64,000 nt of DNA from Pararge aegeria (GCF_905163445.1 NC_053187.1:19143001-19207000); one strand, 5' to 3'; shown: positions 20,788 through 32,625, numbered from the stretch's first letter. Program-made: numbers and translations. Notes: generated from the letters alone by a model not told the origin.

Positions 20788-21054
20788 ACGTATTAAAACT
20801 ATTTTTAACAGTTCTTTACCCCTCCGGTAGTATTAAACCCTGAAATAACCTAATGACCGACACTTTAGTGATATTTTTAAGAATAATACAAAAAGTCGAG
20901 TTAAGTTTACCCAGCGGATTTTCACGAAAATGGTGACATAATAAAAAAAACAAGATTTATACCCGCTACCTGATTTATGCCCCGATGATCCAAAATCGTG
21001 TGCACACCACTGTGGCGCACCCATCTGTTTTACCTTGTTGTGCAATGCCCTTCT

Positions 21055-21105
21055 ACTGATCTCCTCATTTTGGATTTGATCACGTTGAGATAGCTACTCC
21101 CGAAC
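21055..21105 (-). mobile_element. Short RTE ORF2 fragment
   Basis: 'tgatctcctcattttggatt', 'tgatcacgttgagata' matches part of the RTE copy at 57.4 kb (QIRNEEI region). Confidence 0.5.
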
Positions 21106-22079
21106 CTTTGAGTTACTATCGCTAAGATTATTTATGTTTATGAAATTATTTTACGTTACGTTTACATATAAACATGTATCAAATGATATTAATTAAAATC
21201 GTGATATGAAGACTGACGTTTGATACGGATGATAATTTTAAATGTATCTAATTGTACAAAAATACCTAGTTAAATAATATGTACAATTATAATTCGGAGA
21301 ATAATTATTGAACATAGATTCTTTAAATAGTCAAAACAATATTTAAGTAATTTTTTTTAGCTTCGTCTGTTTGCTTCTTTGGGCTGTACGTGAAAAAAAA
21401 AAAAATCAGAAAAAATAATGGCGCCCTAATTGGCGCCTTCTTTTGTTCTGGCGAGAACGCTCAACGTACCTTCTTGCAATTAATATTTAAATTTAGGAGA
21501 GATAAGTTACATTATATTGTAAAAACGGAAAAGGAAATAAAAGTATTGGATGCATTAAGAAAGTTGTTTTAAATTATCAATCGTTTGCAAACGGTTTTTT
21601 ATTATATTCTGGGCTCTGCCTTGCTCATTCTATCGCCCGCTGAATAATTCTAAACCTTCTAAGACCATAGTTAGTGACCATGTACGGAGCTAATACTAAG
21701 TTAAGCTTGAATAATTAATTAATAATAAGTAATTAGTATTAAGTAAATCTATCAGGTAGATCACTCACAATATATTAGACGTAGAATCTGTTTATATCTG
21801 TGTTGAGAGAAATTCAGAGCGTTATCATTATTAGCTGTCATTCGTTTGGCACCTTACACTAAAGTTCGATGATGGATATCCTTATATAAACAAAATAATA
21901 ATTTCCTGGTATTGTAGCTACTACTTTCTATTAAGAATAGCATAGAAAGTTCTTAATCCTAAATTTTATGTTATCCTAAAAAGAACGTAATGAATTTTTA
22001 ATTTTTTATGGTTTCTACATACCTAGGTAGCTCACATAGCAACCGAACTTCGCCATAGCCTTTTTTTTTGTTCCAAAAG
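21106..22079. other. No gene seen
   Basis: AT-rich, no repeat partner recognised. Confidence 0.55.
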
Positions 22080-22285
22080 CATTCAGGTTAGCCCTCGACT
22101 GCAATTTCACCTGGTGATAAGTAACAATGCAGACTAAGATGGTAGCGGGATAACCTCTTGGAGAGTACGGTAGTCATACCCCTAATCGGTTTCTATATGT
22201 CATCGCACCGGAACACTAAATCGCTTAGCGGTGTCGGTGTCGGTGGTAACTAGGCACGGCCAAAGCCTCCTACCAGGCAAATACG
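22080..22285 (-). mobile_element. SINE-C copy 9, 3' two-thirds
   Basis: 'gcaatttcacctggtgataa', 'agatggtagcgggataacct', 'catacccctaatcggtttct', 'aaatcgcttagcggtgtcgg', 'ctaggcacggccaaagcctc'. The head is missing. Confidence 0.75.
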
Positions 22286-22319
22286 GATCTCTTTATTTTA
22301 AAAGCATAGCTCTATTCAT

Positions 22320-22555
22320 CAAAATTCAAAATTCAAAATTCATTTATTTCACGTATAAGCACTTTTGAAACGTCAAGTCTGTCTGTTTGTATTGACTCTA
22401 CCAACGGTTCGGAAGTCAGATTCTACCGAGAAGAAGCCGGCAAGAAACTAGGCAGTTGCTCTTTTCCAACATCAACAATTTACATTTTACATTTTAACAT
22501 TCATTTTTCTATCTTGTGAGAGCTGAAAGCGGAGCCGGATGCTTCCAAGCAACAA
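22320..22555 (-). mobile_element. LINE-K 3' end, truncated copy
   Basis: Tail 'caaaattcaaaattcaaaat' at the low end, then the LINE-K 3' UTR and the last codons of ORF2 ('gagagctgaaagcggagcc'). It stops at 'ttccaagcaac', so only about 235 bp were inserted. Confidence 0.85.
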
Positions 22556-22598
22556 CTTTCTTCTATAAGTCATATAAGCTGGCACAACAAAGCCAAGC

Positions 22599-22610
22599 AG
22601 TTTAAAACTA
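22599..22610. repeat. 12-bp target-site duplication, left
   Basis: 'agtttaaaacta' occurs here and at 23289-23300, immediately outside the SINE-A/LINE-I composite. Confidence 0.8.
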
Positions 22611-23288
22611 AATAAATAAATAAACATACTTTGACAATGCACCCATCGCCATTTAGTCCCAAAGTAAGCGTAGCTTGTGTTGTTTATTTATTTATTTAGC
22701 AACGCACCCCGTGAAAACATTACAGTTGCCCAATTCGTTCCCCGGGGCTATTAAAAGAATGTATGAACGAGTAATAATTACAACAAATTAAATTAAATAA
22801 AAACATAAAAATAAGCTATATAACATTAATAATTAAAAATAAAATAAAACAATAATAACAAAAACCAAAAATTAAAATTCAAAATAATAATAAAAACAAA
22901 ACATTCAAACATATAATTAATATCTTAGATTACCTACTCTCTAATAACATTGTAATTTGCTTTTGGAGCTGAAGCGGCGGGGTGTGAAATATGTCTAGTT
23001 CCGAATTACTATGAGTTAGGTCATTGAGCAAGCGCAGCGCACGAGTCAGTGGGGCGTGCGTGGTCAGTTTGGTTCTGCAGCATGGTAAAGCTAACAAATG
23101 ACGACGACGCGCACTGGCATAGCCATCCGGTAAATGAAAACCTATCGACCCTAACATAAAGGAGTCACTTGTTTTGCCCTGGACTAGATTTATCACGTAC
23201 TGGAGCAACGCTTCAGTACGCCTCCGTTCCAACCGGTCGTATCCCACCATACCAAGAAGAAACATATGGGTACTAAGGTGACTGTTCT
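22611..23288 (-). mobile_element. SINE-A copy 4, split by LINE-I
   Basis: SINE-A tail and 3' body at 22611-22681, continuing at 23266-23288 (atgggtactaaggtgac). In intact copies these two segments are contiguous. The SINE is 5'-truncated and flanked by a 12-bp perfect direct repeat. Confidence 0.85.
22682..23265 (-). mobile_element. LINE-I 3' fragment inside SINE-A
   Basis: The minus strand encodes a 111-aa open frame (22930-23265) reading MVGYDRLERRRTEALLQY..., RRRHLLALPCCRTKL, HAPLTRALRLLND and SELDIFHTPP. This is the typical C-terminus of an insect non-LTR ORF2 (R..L.LP..RT..H.PL.R.L.L.N). It is followed by an AT-rich 3' UTR and an 'aaataaataaataa'-type tail. 5'-truncated. The 584-bp insertion sits precisely within SINE-A. 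Confidence 0.8.
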
Positions 23289-23300
23289 AGTTTAAAACTA

Positions 23301-24210
23301 GATATGCATAAAAACAAAGCAGAGATTCTGTGCTATTATAATGAAAATTCCGCATAACTGACCCATATTGTGTTCAACAGCTGCAAATAATTATTATGAG
23401 TTGCTTCACAATGCCTCCATTATAATACTAACGGCATCGAATTAGCACCTATGCTGTACAATCGGCAAGCATTGCTTCAGAGTATTTGCATTGCATTCTA
23501 AGTAAGTCTGTGTCTATGGTGACTACGTTCTTGTTACGCAATGGACATTTTCTATAATGTTTGTTGTGAAATTTTAACGTTACGTTATATTCTAATGCAT
23601 ATTTAATATCCGTCGAAAATTAAATTAAATTTATACATAACAACAGCTTACGATCTTGAAAAATGCCTGAAGACTTAATTAATATATCAAAAAAATGGAA
23701 CTGGTACTTAAATATAAATTATCTTATCAGAAGTGGGATATCCAAAATGGATGATGATAACTTTTGTAACCAAGATGAAATCTCAAGAGGTAACGTAACA
23801 GTTTTTATAGGAACTTTAAGAGCATAAAAGGTCATCACTAATATAGTGTTTGTATCTCTCATTTATTACCACTTCAAAAATATTTGTTTAAACAACGTGA
23901 TAATATTGACTTTAAGTTAACACTCTTGACCATAATAACCTTCCGTGCTGATCGCATAATATTACATAGATCGCACGCGCTGCAAATAAAGTCATACAAA
24001 ACAGGATGATATCGGTAATTTAAAAATAATCATCATGTGCGAACATCATTAGCGGCAAATCTTATTAGAACTGTTAAACCTAATGGAGAATAAGACTATA
24101 TTGGTTTTATCAAACTGAAGTTCTCGAAAATATTAATTTAAAAATTACTGGAGACAGCTAGTTGAACAAAGCAGATACATACATATATCCATATATTTAT
24201 ATATGTATTT
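23301..24210. other. No gene seen
   Basis: AT-rich; short frames only. I recognised no repeat. Confidence 0.55.
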
Positions 24211-24725
24211 CATACTGGTGTGGGGTCGCCATTCCAGCACCTTGAGCATCGTCCACGTCCGCCGAATCTCTGAGCTTAATCGGTAATACCAATTATTCTA
24301 CGGATCTTCTAATTTCTGATTTGAACATTTAGAGATAAATAAATAAATATACTACGACAATAAACAAACCGCCATCTAGCCCCGAAGTAAGCGTAGCTTG
24401 TGTTATGGGTACTAAGATAGCTGTTGAACATTTTTATGAATATAATACATATAAATCCTTATGATATACAGATAAACACCCATTGATAAACAATCATGTT
24501 CATCACACAAACATTTTCCAGGGGCTCAAACCCACGGCCTAGGACTTCAGGGTACGCTGGGTCGCTGCCCACTGCGCAAGTCGGCCGTCTAAGATACTCG
24601 AGAGATACTCCTAGCATAGCTCTCTCTATGGGGCGCTGAGTGACTCTGAGTATTCTTATGAGGCCCATGGTAAGCGAACCCTTTTCAGCTCCGTAAGCAT
24701 CGCATTCATGCCATGACATCTCCAC
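24211..24725 (-). mobile_element. RTE ORF2 C-terminal fragment, split by SINE-A
   Basis: Segments 24211-24336 and 24601-24725 match the RTE copy at 57.1-57.5 kb. The minus-strand translation of the second part reads GSLTMGLIRILRVTQRPIERAMLGVSL. The other part carries 'ggggtcgccattccagcacc'. The interruption lies at AMLG(V)SL, the target of the SINE. Confidence 0.75.
24337..24600 (-). mobile_element. SINE-A copy 5 in RTE, with TSD
   Basis: Full-length SINE-A flanked by 'agagat' (24331-24336 and 24601-24606), a 6-bp duplication of the RTE target. The B-box region is altered (ggggctcaaacccacgg). Confidence 0.8.
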
Positions 24726-24928
24726 AATAGAAAAGAATTACGAAAAATAAACGTAACCCGTTGTTATCGCCTGTTATACAACTCGATTCGCACCAACTGT
24801 CTAGAGGGCGAGGCAACTGTCAATGTCAGCTTAAACGAATTGAAGACGTGCAATTTGACATCATTCGTATTCGTAGTATGCTAATCTGAAGCACATATAT
24901 TATGCTGTTAGCGACGAAATATTAGGCA

Positions 24929-25222
24929 CTAGCTGTTGCCTGCGACTTCGTCCGCTTTTGTTTTTCTTTTTCGAAAAACATGTGCCTCATAAATGTGGCA
25001 GCACTTTTTGTATTTAGGATAGCTAAGCCTGGTGTAAAATCGTCAAATAACTTTGACCCCTCTCCCAAGAGAACTGAGCTTAATTTCGGGATAAAAACCA
25101 TCGTATATTACTTCTTATACCTTCAGTAATATGTGTACAAAGTTTCGTGATGATCGGTTTAGTAGTTTTTGCATGAAAGCGTAACAAACAAACTTACATT
25201 CACATTTATAATATTAGTAGGG
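24929..25222 (+). repeat. Family F repeat, full length
   Basis: Head 'actagctgttgcctgcgact' plus 'tcgtccgc', interior 'gggataaaaaccatcgtata', 'gttttagtagtttttgcatg'-like string and end 'atttataatattagtaggga'. About 295 bp. Confidence 0.75.
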
Positions 25223-25344
25223 ATTATGGATGTATTGACCTTTGACTCTGTACATGATGTTAAAAAAGTTGATATAATAGACAAACAGAGCTAAGTTATC
25301 GTTGGAATAAATTTGAAATAGTTCGAAATTCAAATTATTATCGT

Positions 25345-25500
25345 AACCAGCTGTTGCCCGAAGCTTCGTACGGGATTTTTTGGTTTTTTTGTAAATCCTG
25401 CGGGAACCGTTCATTTACCCGAGATAAGAAGTAGCCTCTGTGTTAATTCGCGGTTTAATCTATATCCATTCCAATATTCAATACATATAACGGTTTAAAG
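25345..25500 (+). repeat. Family F repeat, partial
   Basis: 'ccagctgttgcccgaagctt', 'gtacgggattttttgg', 'aaatcctgcgggaaccgttc', 'ggtttaatctatatccattc'. The 3' third is missing. Confidence 0.6.
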
Positions 25501-25837
25501 TGTAAGTGCATTCATTCAATAATCCAGTTTTTTTACAAATGGAACATACAGAGCCCTCATTCAGCCATCATTGCATGAGGTTGCGGAATGTTGTTAGCTC
25601 ACAAACTTTTTCTCCTTTTCATTTTTTATGGTAAACATTTAGAACATAAGAGGTAAAATATTTACTGTCAACCGCCGGTTTGGGAAACACTACTAAAGTG
25701 GAGTGGTTTTTGATGCTTCAATATTAGTCGAGTATACGATTTATTTGTGTTCTTAATACTGTGGATACACACTAAGAATGAAATAAGTATCATCGAAATC
25801 TTATGAGATTTTATAGAGAATACTTATTATTACTAAA

Positions 25838-25980
25838 CTCTTTATTTGTATATCACAACATTAACATATATAAAATATAACAAAAAAAGAAACATATCGA
25901 AAGAAGTAGTAATACAAAAGGCGGCCTTATCGCTTAATAGCGATCTCTGCCAGGCAACCATTGAACTAGGAAAAAAAAAA
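25838..25980 (-). mobile_element. LINE-E-related 3' UTR
   Basis: 'ctttatttgtatatcacaac' ... 'acaaaaggcggccttatcgc', 'gatctctgccaggcaacca'. This is the reverse complement layout of the LINE-E 3' UTR (ggttgcctggcagagatcgc, aaggccgcctttt). Confidence 0.6.
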
Positions 25981-26400
25981 GAAAGAACTTACTTATCACC
26001 GCAAAAAAAAAACAATCCCCTTATTTTAAAAGTCGGTTGAATAAAAGTCAGACTAACAAATAACAACAACTTTCTAGCAATATCTAGATCTAGATATCCG
26101 CAGCACTGGTTTATGTATCAAAGTGTCACTAGTGATTTGCAAATGCACTAGTTACATGTAAATAGACAGCAGTGGATTTCCTTGTGTCTTTGTTAAATAG
26201 AAAGTTAACTTGAACGCGTACAGTAATAATTTGAGGAAAGAAGAAGAATTTTGCTCCATAGAATCGTCAAATTTAAACCGATTTTATTAAAAAAAGCGTA
26301 AATTTTCTAGCAACATAGAAGTTGATCACTTAATTTGTATGAAGATTTGACGAAAACATTCGAAGACGGAACTCTTCGAAAACCAATCGCAATCAGTCCA

Positions 26401-26695
26401 ATATCATCATCGTCAACCGATTACCGGCCCACTACAGGGTCTCCTCTCGGAATGAGAAGGGTTCAGGCCGCAGTCCACCACGCTGGCCAAGTGTGGTTTG
26501 GTAGACTTAACACTCCCTTGAGAACATTATGGAGAACTCTTAGGCATGCAGGTTTCCTCACGATGTTTTCCTCCACCAAAAAAAAAAATAAAGCAAGTTA
26601 TATTTTACGTGTAAAAATTTAAAAAAAGTTAGAAGTGCGTGCTGGAGATCGAACGAGGCCTAAGCCCTAACCACTGAACTATCACGACTTTCACT
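26401..26695 (-). mobile_element. SINE-B copy 2
   Basis: 'atcatcatcgtcaaccgatt' tail side, 'ccggcccactacagggtctc', 'gcagtccaccacgctggcca', 'aggcatgcaggtttcctcac', a small A-rich insertion at 26577-26590, and head complement 'gtgcgtgctggagatcgaac', 'ctgaactatcacgact'. Confidence 0.85.
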
Positions 26696-28339
26696 CTTTG
26701 TTTTTCCTACACCTAGAGGAAATACAAAGTTTATTTTTAACCATAAGTAAAAATATCGAAAACGACTTCCACTAGTGAGATATCGTTGTTGATATTTCTA
26801 AAACTAATGGTGTATTTTGTCGGTTTAACCACTCAGATTCTACAATTTGCATTTCACATAATATTGTTGGATCACCGAAACAATTTAACCTCGAACGCCA
26901 TTATCAGTTGAACAATAATTTATCATGAACTATATCACATGAGGTTACAAAGTCGTGACATTTGACTTGATATGAACTTGAGCTATTACAGTATGTTATG
27001 TGCTATTATGTAAATTGTACAATAAGTCAATTGTCGACTGCACTATAACCAATCGGAGGGTCAAATTTACTTGGGTCATTATATTACCTCGAACTCGTAA
27101 TGTCATCAAGAATTATTAGGATTGACATGAGAGTCAATTAGATGTTTTGAGTTAGAAGTTCTATTGACGATTCTATCATTATAACGGCCGCAGAGGCTTG
27201 GGACTCTAACATCGTGAAATCCCGGATTTAATTCTGTTTGGGCAAATGTCAAATATAAATCTATAAAATTTATTTTAAATGCTTAAGTATTACTTTTAAG
27301 TATATACAATATACATACAGCAGGTTTTAGTTAGAGAAGGAATCCTGAGTGAAATCATTAAGATACTAAGTTCTTTCAAATCGCTTGTAAAAGGGTAAAA
27401 GTTTGCAACATGGTGACAATAAACTTTACGATCAATTTACTAATCTCTTCAAAACATATAGAGAGGCAATGACGCGTTTTTTGGCCACTTGCTTGGATGA
27501 TATATAAACTCAAATTATTTTTCGAAAATTGTTTTATTTTCTTACTCTCTTATATATATTTTTATATAAGTTACTATTTCTATTTAAATTTAATATATGT
27601 GTTTTTTTTATTGTTATTTCTTTTAAGGTGTTTAACTTTTATGAAATTAAGTTATCGTACATACCAGTGCATGCTGAACTGATGCTGCTACTTTTAAGTG
27701 GAAATATGTATCGTTAGCAACCTAAGGATAGTTTTAGGCTTGTAATTTTGTCTATTTAAAACAAATAACACGAGTACAAATAGTTTTATTTCGATCGGTA
27801 TTTTTCATGTGTAACAATTTTTTTGTTCCAAATTCATTTCAATCTAATTCAAATTCCTTGATGTTCTGTTCTCAATGGAAAAAGTATTTTAAGGTTCTTG
27901 CAATAAATTTCAATGAAAATAAAATTGAATTTAGTTAGGTAATTGAATGATTTGGATACCTAAATCCGAATCTTGATTTGTTACAAATGGCTGTAATCAA
28001 ATGAGAAGTAAATCACTTGCAAGGTGCCCGCATACGACCGGTTGGAAGGGACAAAGTTGTATCGAGGTCACATATGGCTAAACACTGGGACCTTGTTTTT
28101 GTATTTATGTGATCAAATATTAACACAATTATGAGTGTATGCATAGTGTATGTATGTCAAATGTGGCTAATTTTAATGCTGTCAATATTACATCTGAAAT
28201 ACGTATCATTAATAAAGGATTGGGCGACCTGCCAGCATCTTAGGAACTGTGCCACGCTGCGGTGGTTTCTAAGACGTTTTAGATTTTATTTAGTTGTACA
28301 TAATTTATTTTAGGTTATATTTATAAAAGAAATATGTAA
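26696..28339. other. Unannotated AT-rich stretch
   Basis: No protein motif, RNA gene or repeat recognised. Isolated string 'ggcatatgcgaccggttgg'-like near 28030. The short frames are leucine/phenylalanine/tyrosine-rich artefacts of AT bias. Confidence 0.55.
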
Positions 28340-28957
28340 ATCTATACTTATAATAAAACTGTAACTGGAAGATTTCTGTACATTTAATATATTTTGAAAA
28401 TTTTGACCCGATGATGCTTTATAATCGATACTGAGTCCAAAACAGATTTTTATTTAATTTTTGTCTGTCTGTCTGTCCGGTCATCACTCCGGGTCCGGGT
28501 CAACATATAGGCTACTTTTTATCCCGATAAACAATAAGTTTCCTCCGGGAAATGGGATGAAATTGTTTATCAATTTTACTTCATAGCTCCGTTAAATTTC
28601 AACCGATTTTAATAATTCTTTTTTTATTTGAAAGTGCAGACTATCAAGCATGTACGGTGTTATTTTAATAAGGATCTGATAAATATTGTCGGCGATAAAG
28701 AACATAACTCTTCACAAATAACTGTTAGTCGCAAGGCATATGGGACAACGATCGAAGGATGGTAATGCTACTAATATTAAAAATGCGAAAGTTTGTGAGG
28801 ATGGATGTATGGATGTGTGGATGTATCAACTGAAATACCACGTAAAGTAATAGTAGGTACATAGACGATGATTATGATGTTAGAATCCGATATATTCTAG
28901 CTTCCCGATTGACTCATACGCGGACAAAGTCGCGGGGGTCCGCTAATCTATATATAT
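28340..28957 (-). repeat. Family H ACTAGCGG-headed repeat, copy 1
   Basis: Reads in minus sense: the head is the complement of 'gcgggggtccgctaatc' at the high end, with 'gtctgtctgtctgtccggtc', 'ttttatcccgataaacaata' and 'aataaaactgtaactggaag' at the low end. Matches 43.5-44.0 kb in reverse. About 140 bp near 28740-28880 ('aaatgcgaaagtttgtgagg') is absent from the other copy and is probably another insertion. Confidence 0.7.
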
Positions 28958-28997
28958 ACTTATATTATTCTTTAAGATTATAAATTTGAAATGCATA

Positions 28998-29065
28998 TAA
29001 AATTATCAGAATCGACAGGATTTGAACCTGCGACTCTCTGGCAATTGCATCCTAATCGTTTTTAC
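28998..29065 (-). repeat. tRNA-like B-box remnant
   Basis: The minus strand reads 'gcaggttcaaatcctgtcga', with a T-arm-like pairing (ctgtcga / tcgacag region). No full cloverleaf is visible. Probably a SINE head or tRNA pseudogene. Confidence 0.35.
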
Positions 29066-29446
29066 AAAACTTAATGGACCTCATTCCCCAGTTCCCCCAA
29101 TATTATATGCCTTTTTTATCAGTCCTATAGCGACTGTAAAACATTTTCATAAAATATTTAAATAATGTTAATTATTTCTTGTTTTTGTACCTTCTTCAAG
29201 AAAGCGGGTTCAGAGCTCTGGATGTTTCTTTTTCTCATATTTTTTTAGAGATTCTAGTCTTTGAGGACGCGTCAGCCCTGTCGTATATAATAACGAGATC
29301 CAAAGAAAACAAATTATAACTAATACTTAAAAACCGTAACATTGACCACCTCTCCGTCAAAGTGGCGAGCACTCTTTTAAGTGCTAGATTTCGGCTTCAA
29401 TCTTTCAGGAAATTCGGGTATTATGCTATTTAGCGTTCCGTCACGA

Positions 29447-29701
29447 TAAATAAATAAATAAATAAATATGCTACGACAATACACACACCGCAATCTAGCC
29501 CCAAAGTAAGCGTAGCTTGTGTTATGGGTACTAAGACGACTGATGAATATTTTTATGAATAATATACAAAAATACTTAGAATATACATAAGTACAAACAC
29601 CCAGACATTGACAAACATTCATGCTCATCACACAAACATTTTCCAGTTTTGGGAATCGAACCCACGGCCCTGCGCTCAGAAAGCAGGATTGCTGCAAACT
29701 G
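29447..29701 (-). mobile_element. SINE-A copy 6
   Basis: TAAA-type tail at 29447-29466, body, B-box complement 'gggaatcgaacccacgg', ending within the head at 'gctgcaaactg'. Confidence 0.85.
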
Positions 29702-29824
29702 TTTTACGTAACTGCCGTACCCCTAACAGATTGGCATTCTTCCACCTTGGCTGCATCGTCCCTTATGAGAATACAGTTAAGGGCTAGCTTGTAGGAAAAT
29801 TAAAGAAATTGCTTCTGACATCCG

Positions 29825-30290
29825 GGTGTAGCGGTGAGCGCTGTGAATGTAAGTAGGAGGCCCCGGGTTCCATTACCGGCAGGGGCAATTTGGGTATTTA
29901 TAATTTCTGAATTGTCTCTGGTCTGGTCTGGTGGGAGGCTTTGGCCGTGGCTAGTTACTATCCTACCGACAAAGACGTGCCGCTAAGCGATTTAGTGTTC
30001 CGGTGCGATGTCGCGTAGAAATCGATTAGGGGTAACTACCATCCTCCCTAACATGTCAGCACGCTGCCATCTTAGATTGCATCATCATTTGGGCACCACC
30101 AGGCAGTGGCATGCACTTCATAGATGCACAAAAGCACTGCCTACCCTAAAATTGATATATAGCTCGTATACGAGGACGATTTCTGCCATTTTATGCAATT
30201 TTCCTGCTGTATGCATACCCTGGTAAGAAACCCAGTTCACGACACTGCCACCAGGTGAGATTGCATTCAATGGCTAACTTTTAGTGGAAA
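29825..30290 (+). mobile_element. SINE-C copy 10, full length with MITE inside
   Basis: Head 'gtagcggtgagcgctgtgaa', B box 'ccgggttccattaccggc', 'ctctggtctggtctggtggg', 'ccgctaagcgatttagtgtt', 'taacatgtcagcacgctgcc', then interrupted at 30104-30247 and resumed with 'caggtgagattgcattcaat'. The best single example of the family. Confidence 0.85.
30104..30247. mobile_element. hAT-like MITE, 144 bp, with 8-bp TSD
   Basis: Begins CAGTGGCATGCAC and ends GTTCACGACACTG (imperfect inverted ends, about 10 of 13). It is flanked by a perfect 8-bp repeat 'ccaccagg' (30096-30103 and 30248-30255) that occurs once in uninterrupted SINE-C copies. CA(G)-type ends with 8-bp target duplications are the hAT signature. 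No coding capacity. Confidence 0.8.
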
Positions 30291-30614
30291 AATAATGCTT
30301 TCAAATGCGAACTCCTACCCTATAGTGAAATCCAGCGTCGTGGTTTGTAATTAAACAGTTATTAATAACAGTGTAAAATATATTCATATAACTAACATCT
30401 ATTGGTCGTAATACACGGTTACCTAGTTAATGATAACGGAAAAGCGATCAGAATTAATTACCCCAGAGAGGTCGACGCCTTTCAATCCGACCACTTCACT
30501 ATTAAAACACCTAGAGTTAGAATAAACTAGTTCCAAGGAAAAATAAATTAAAGATGTTAGAAAATACTTCGAAACCTTTGTGTTTTGTAGGCGAAACTAC
30601 AATGAATTCGTTAT

Positions 30615-30830
30615 GAGAATTGAGCTTAATTTGCTATACCCGCATGCATATATAATTTCTTCAATCCTTTGTGCAGAAATTAGTATATATGTTCATAACA
30701 TATGATGGAATTCCGCAAAGTAACGCCTGCTTCTATCCAATACAATGAATTCGTGTATACCAAACAAATCCGTACTGTGCAATTTATAATTTCTTTAACC
30801 TTTTATTCTAATACACTGTGAGTTGCACAC
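30615..30830 (-). mobile_element. Family G copy 2, rearranged
   Basis: 'gagcttaatttgctataccc', 'aatttcttcaatccttt', 'attccgcaaagtaacgcctg' with 'cttctatccaat', then a second 'gtgcaatttataatttcttt'. Modules match G, but the hammerhead-like segment is missing. Confidence 0.55.
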
Positions 30831-30839
30831 CATCCATGC

Positions 30840-31068
30840 GATCCTGCTTTCTGAGTCCATGGCCGTGGGTTCGATTCCCACAACTGGAACATGTTTGTGT
30901 GATGATCATGAATGTTTTTAGTGTCTGGGTGTTTATCTGTATATTATAAGTATTTATGGATATTATTCGTAAAATATTCATCAGTCATCTTAGTACCCAT
31001 AACACGAGCTAACTTGCTTTGGGGCTAGATGGCGATTTGTGTATTATCGTAGTATATTTATTTACTTT
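30840..31068 (+). mobile_element. SINE-A copy 7, plus orientation
   Basis: 'cctgctttctgagtccatgg', B box 'gtgggttcgattcccacaac', 'agtgtctgggtgtttatctg', 'ttggggctagatggcgattt', tail 'atatttatttactttat'. The first part of the head is missing. Confidence 0.85.
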
Positions 31069-31267
31069 ATTTTTATTTTTGTACAATTCGTTTAGGAGGA
31101 GTATTCAATTTATGCCATCTTCCTGCTTTACTATGCGTATCCTGCTAAAACAGCACTATCAAAGGCAATCGCATACAAAGTCTACGTATCCTGAGAATGA
31201 TGGAATTCACGGAATGATGAATCCGTGGAAGAACTGTTTGGTGTAATGTTTAAAGTATGTAGAAGTT

Positions 31268-31325
31268 ACGAATATAAATTTACCTGCTTTTCGCGGATTA
31301 TGGCAAGCTAGATGCGCCCCGCGGT
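31268..31325 (-). mobile_element. Family G remnant
   Basis: 'tacctgcttttcgcggatta' and 'tggcaagc' match the G module 'tcctgcttttcgcggagtat', 'agcaaatt'. Short and eroded. Confidence 0.4.
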
Positions 31326-32337
31326 GTTACTCGTGGTGAATAAGTTGTTTATTTACTTTGATAGGACGTGAAGGAAAGACAATACCTATTTGAGGCGAAA
31401 GTTCCTATTTGGAATTTGATATTTTTCCAGGACTTGCGTTACGCTCCGTCTTTTGAACTATTTGTAGTCGGTGGACTAGAAATGAGAGTGTAATTTCAAC
31501 GTCACTTTTAAGCACAAACAGAGAGAAGAAGTATAATAGAGAAGGATGAAGAAATATAAGAGAAGGAGAAAGAGAGCTGAATATTTAGCCGAAACAACAA
31601 GAAGTACAATAAGAAAATACCAGGCATTGTTCCAGAAGGTTTTTAACATGTCTGCCAAGGTACGATATGTCTAAATTTAAATACAATTACAAAAAATAAC
31701 TTGAAAACCCTTTTTAAAAGATGTTTAATAAAGGTTTGAGCCTCCGGGGCTCACGACCCTAACGACGTCAGTCCAAGAAGCCACAAAATGAAGCCTAAAT
31801 TTAGATTGTTTGACATAAAAATGGTGCAAAAAAACAGAAACTGTAGGTACCTAAAACCGATTTACTTTGGACCATTCTTTAAATTATATCCAAAAAATCG
31901 GAAACGATCTACAAGCGATTTATATCCAAATATGGAAAATAAAATTTATGTACATAATTTTGATAATCACAAAAAGGTTAAATTGTCTATTCCACATAAG
32001 GCATAGGTGGATCCATTCATTGTCATTTCATTTACACATAATATTAAGAGTACGCATAATTTGTGTACGTACGTAAAGTCCATTTTATCTCACTTGTCCC
32101 CCCCCCCATTTTAAACAATCTTTTGATAAATTTTACGTGTAAAGTAAGTTTAAAAAATAGAAAAAAAAAAATAGCCATGAAAATCAAATAAAATAATAAA
32201 TTTATTATATTACGGAACAACGTAGATACGAGTACTTTTGTATTATTATAAAACATCCTTTACTACTTTATAAGACGTGGAATAAAGGCCGGTTGTACCA
32301 AATAGACTATTCCGTTATTGTGGAAACATAAAAATGA
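31326..32337. other. Unannotated stretch with purine-rich tract
   Basis: Contains a long purine-rich run (about 31518-31580, gagagaagaag... type) and a C run at about 32098-32107. No gene supported. Confidence 0.55.
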
Positions 32338-32625
32338 GCCCAGCGGTTACAGCTAAGGAATCACTTCCGGGGGACTAAGTTCCACCGGCATGCAACTCTA
32401 ACAGTTCGAGGTGATGTGCTTTTTTAATTTAACCAAACACAATATGACTTGCAACAGAAAAAAAAAAAAAATGTGAATCTGCATGCTTGAGAGTTCCCCA
32501 TAACATCTCAAAGGGTTTGAAGTGTACCAATCTGCACTTGGCTAGCGTGATGAACTACGGCCCTTTCATTCTGAGAGGAGACCCGTGCCCTGTATTGGGC
32601 TGGTGATGGGTTGATGATGATGATC
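32338..32625 (+). mobile_element. SINE-B copy 3
   Basis: Eroded head ('cagcggttacagctaaggaa', 'tccgggggactaagttcc'), an expanded A tract at about 32458-32470, then 'ctgcatgcttgagagttccc', 'ggctagcgtgatgaactacg', 'gagacccgtgccctgtattg' and tail 'gggttgatgatgatgat'. Confidence 0.75.

Noticed and set aside
29400..29450. Possible CTGATGA hammerhead motif in SINE-A bodies ('gactgatgaatat')
   Set aside because: No GAAA partner or stem II follows at a suitable distance. Conserved only as SINE sequence.
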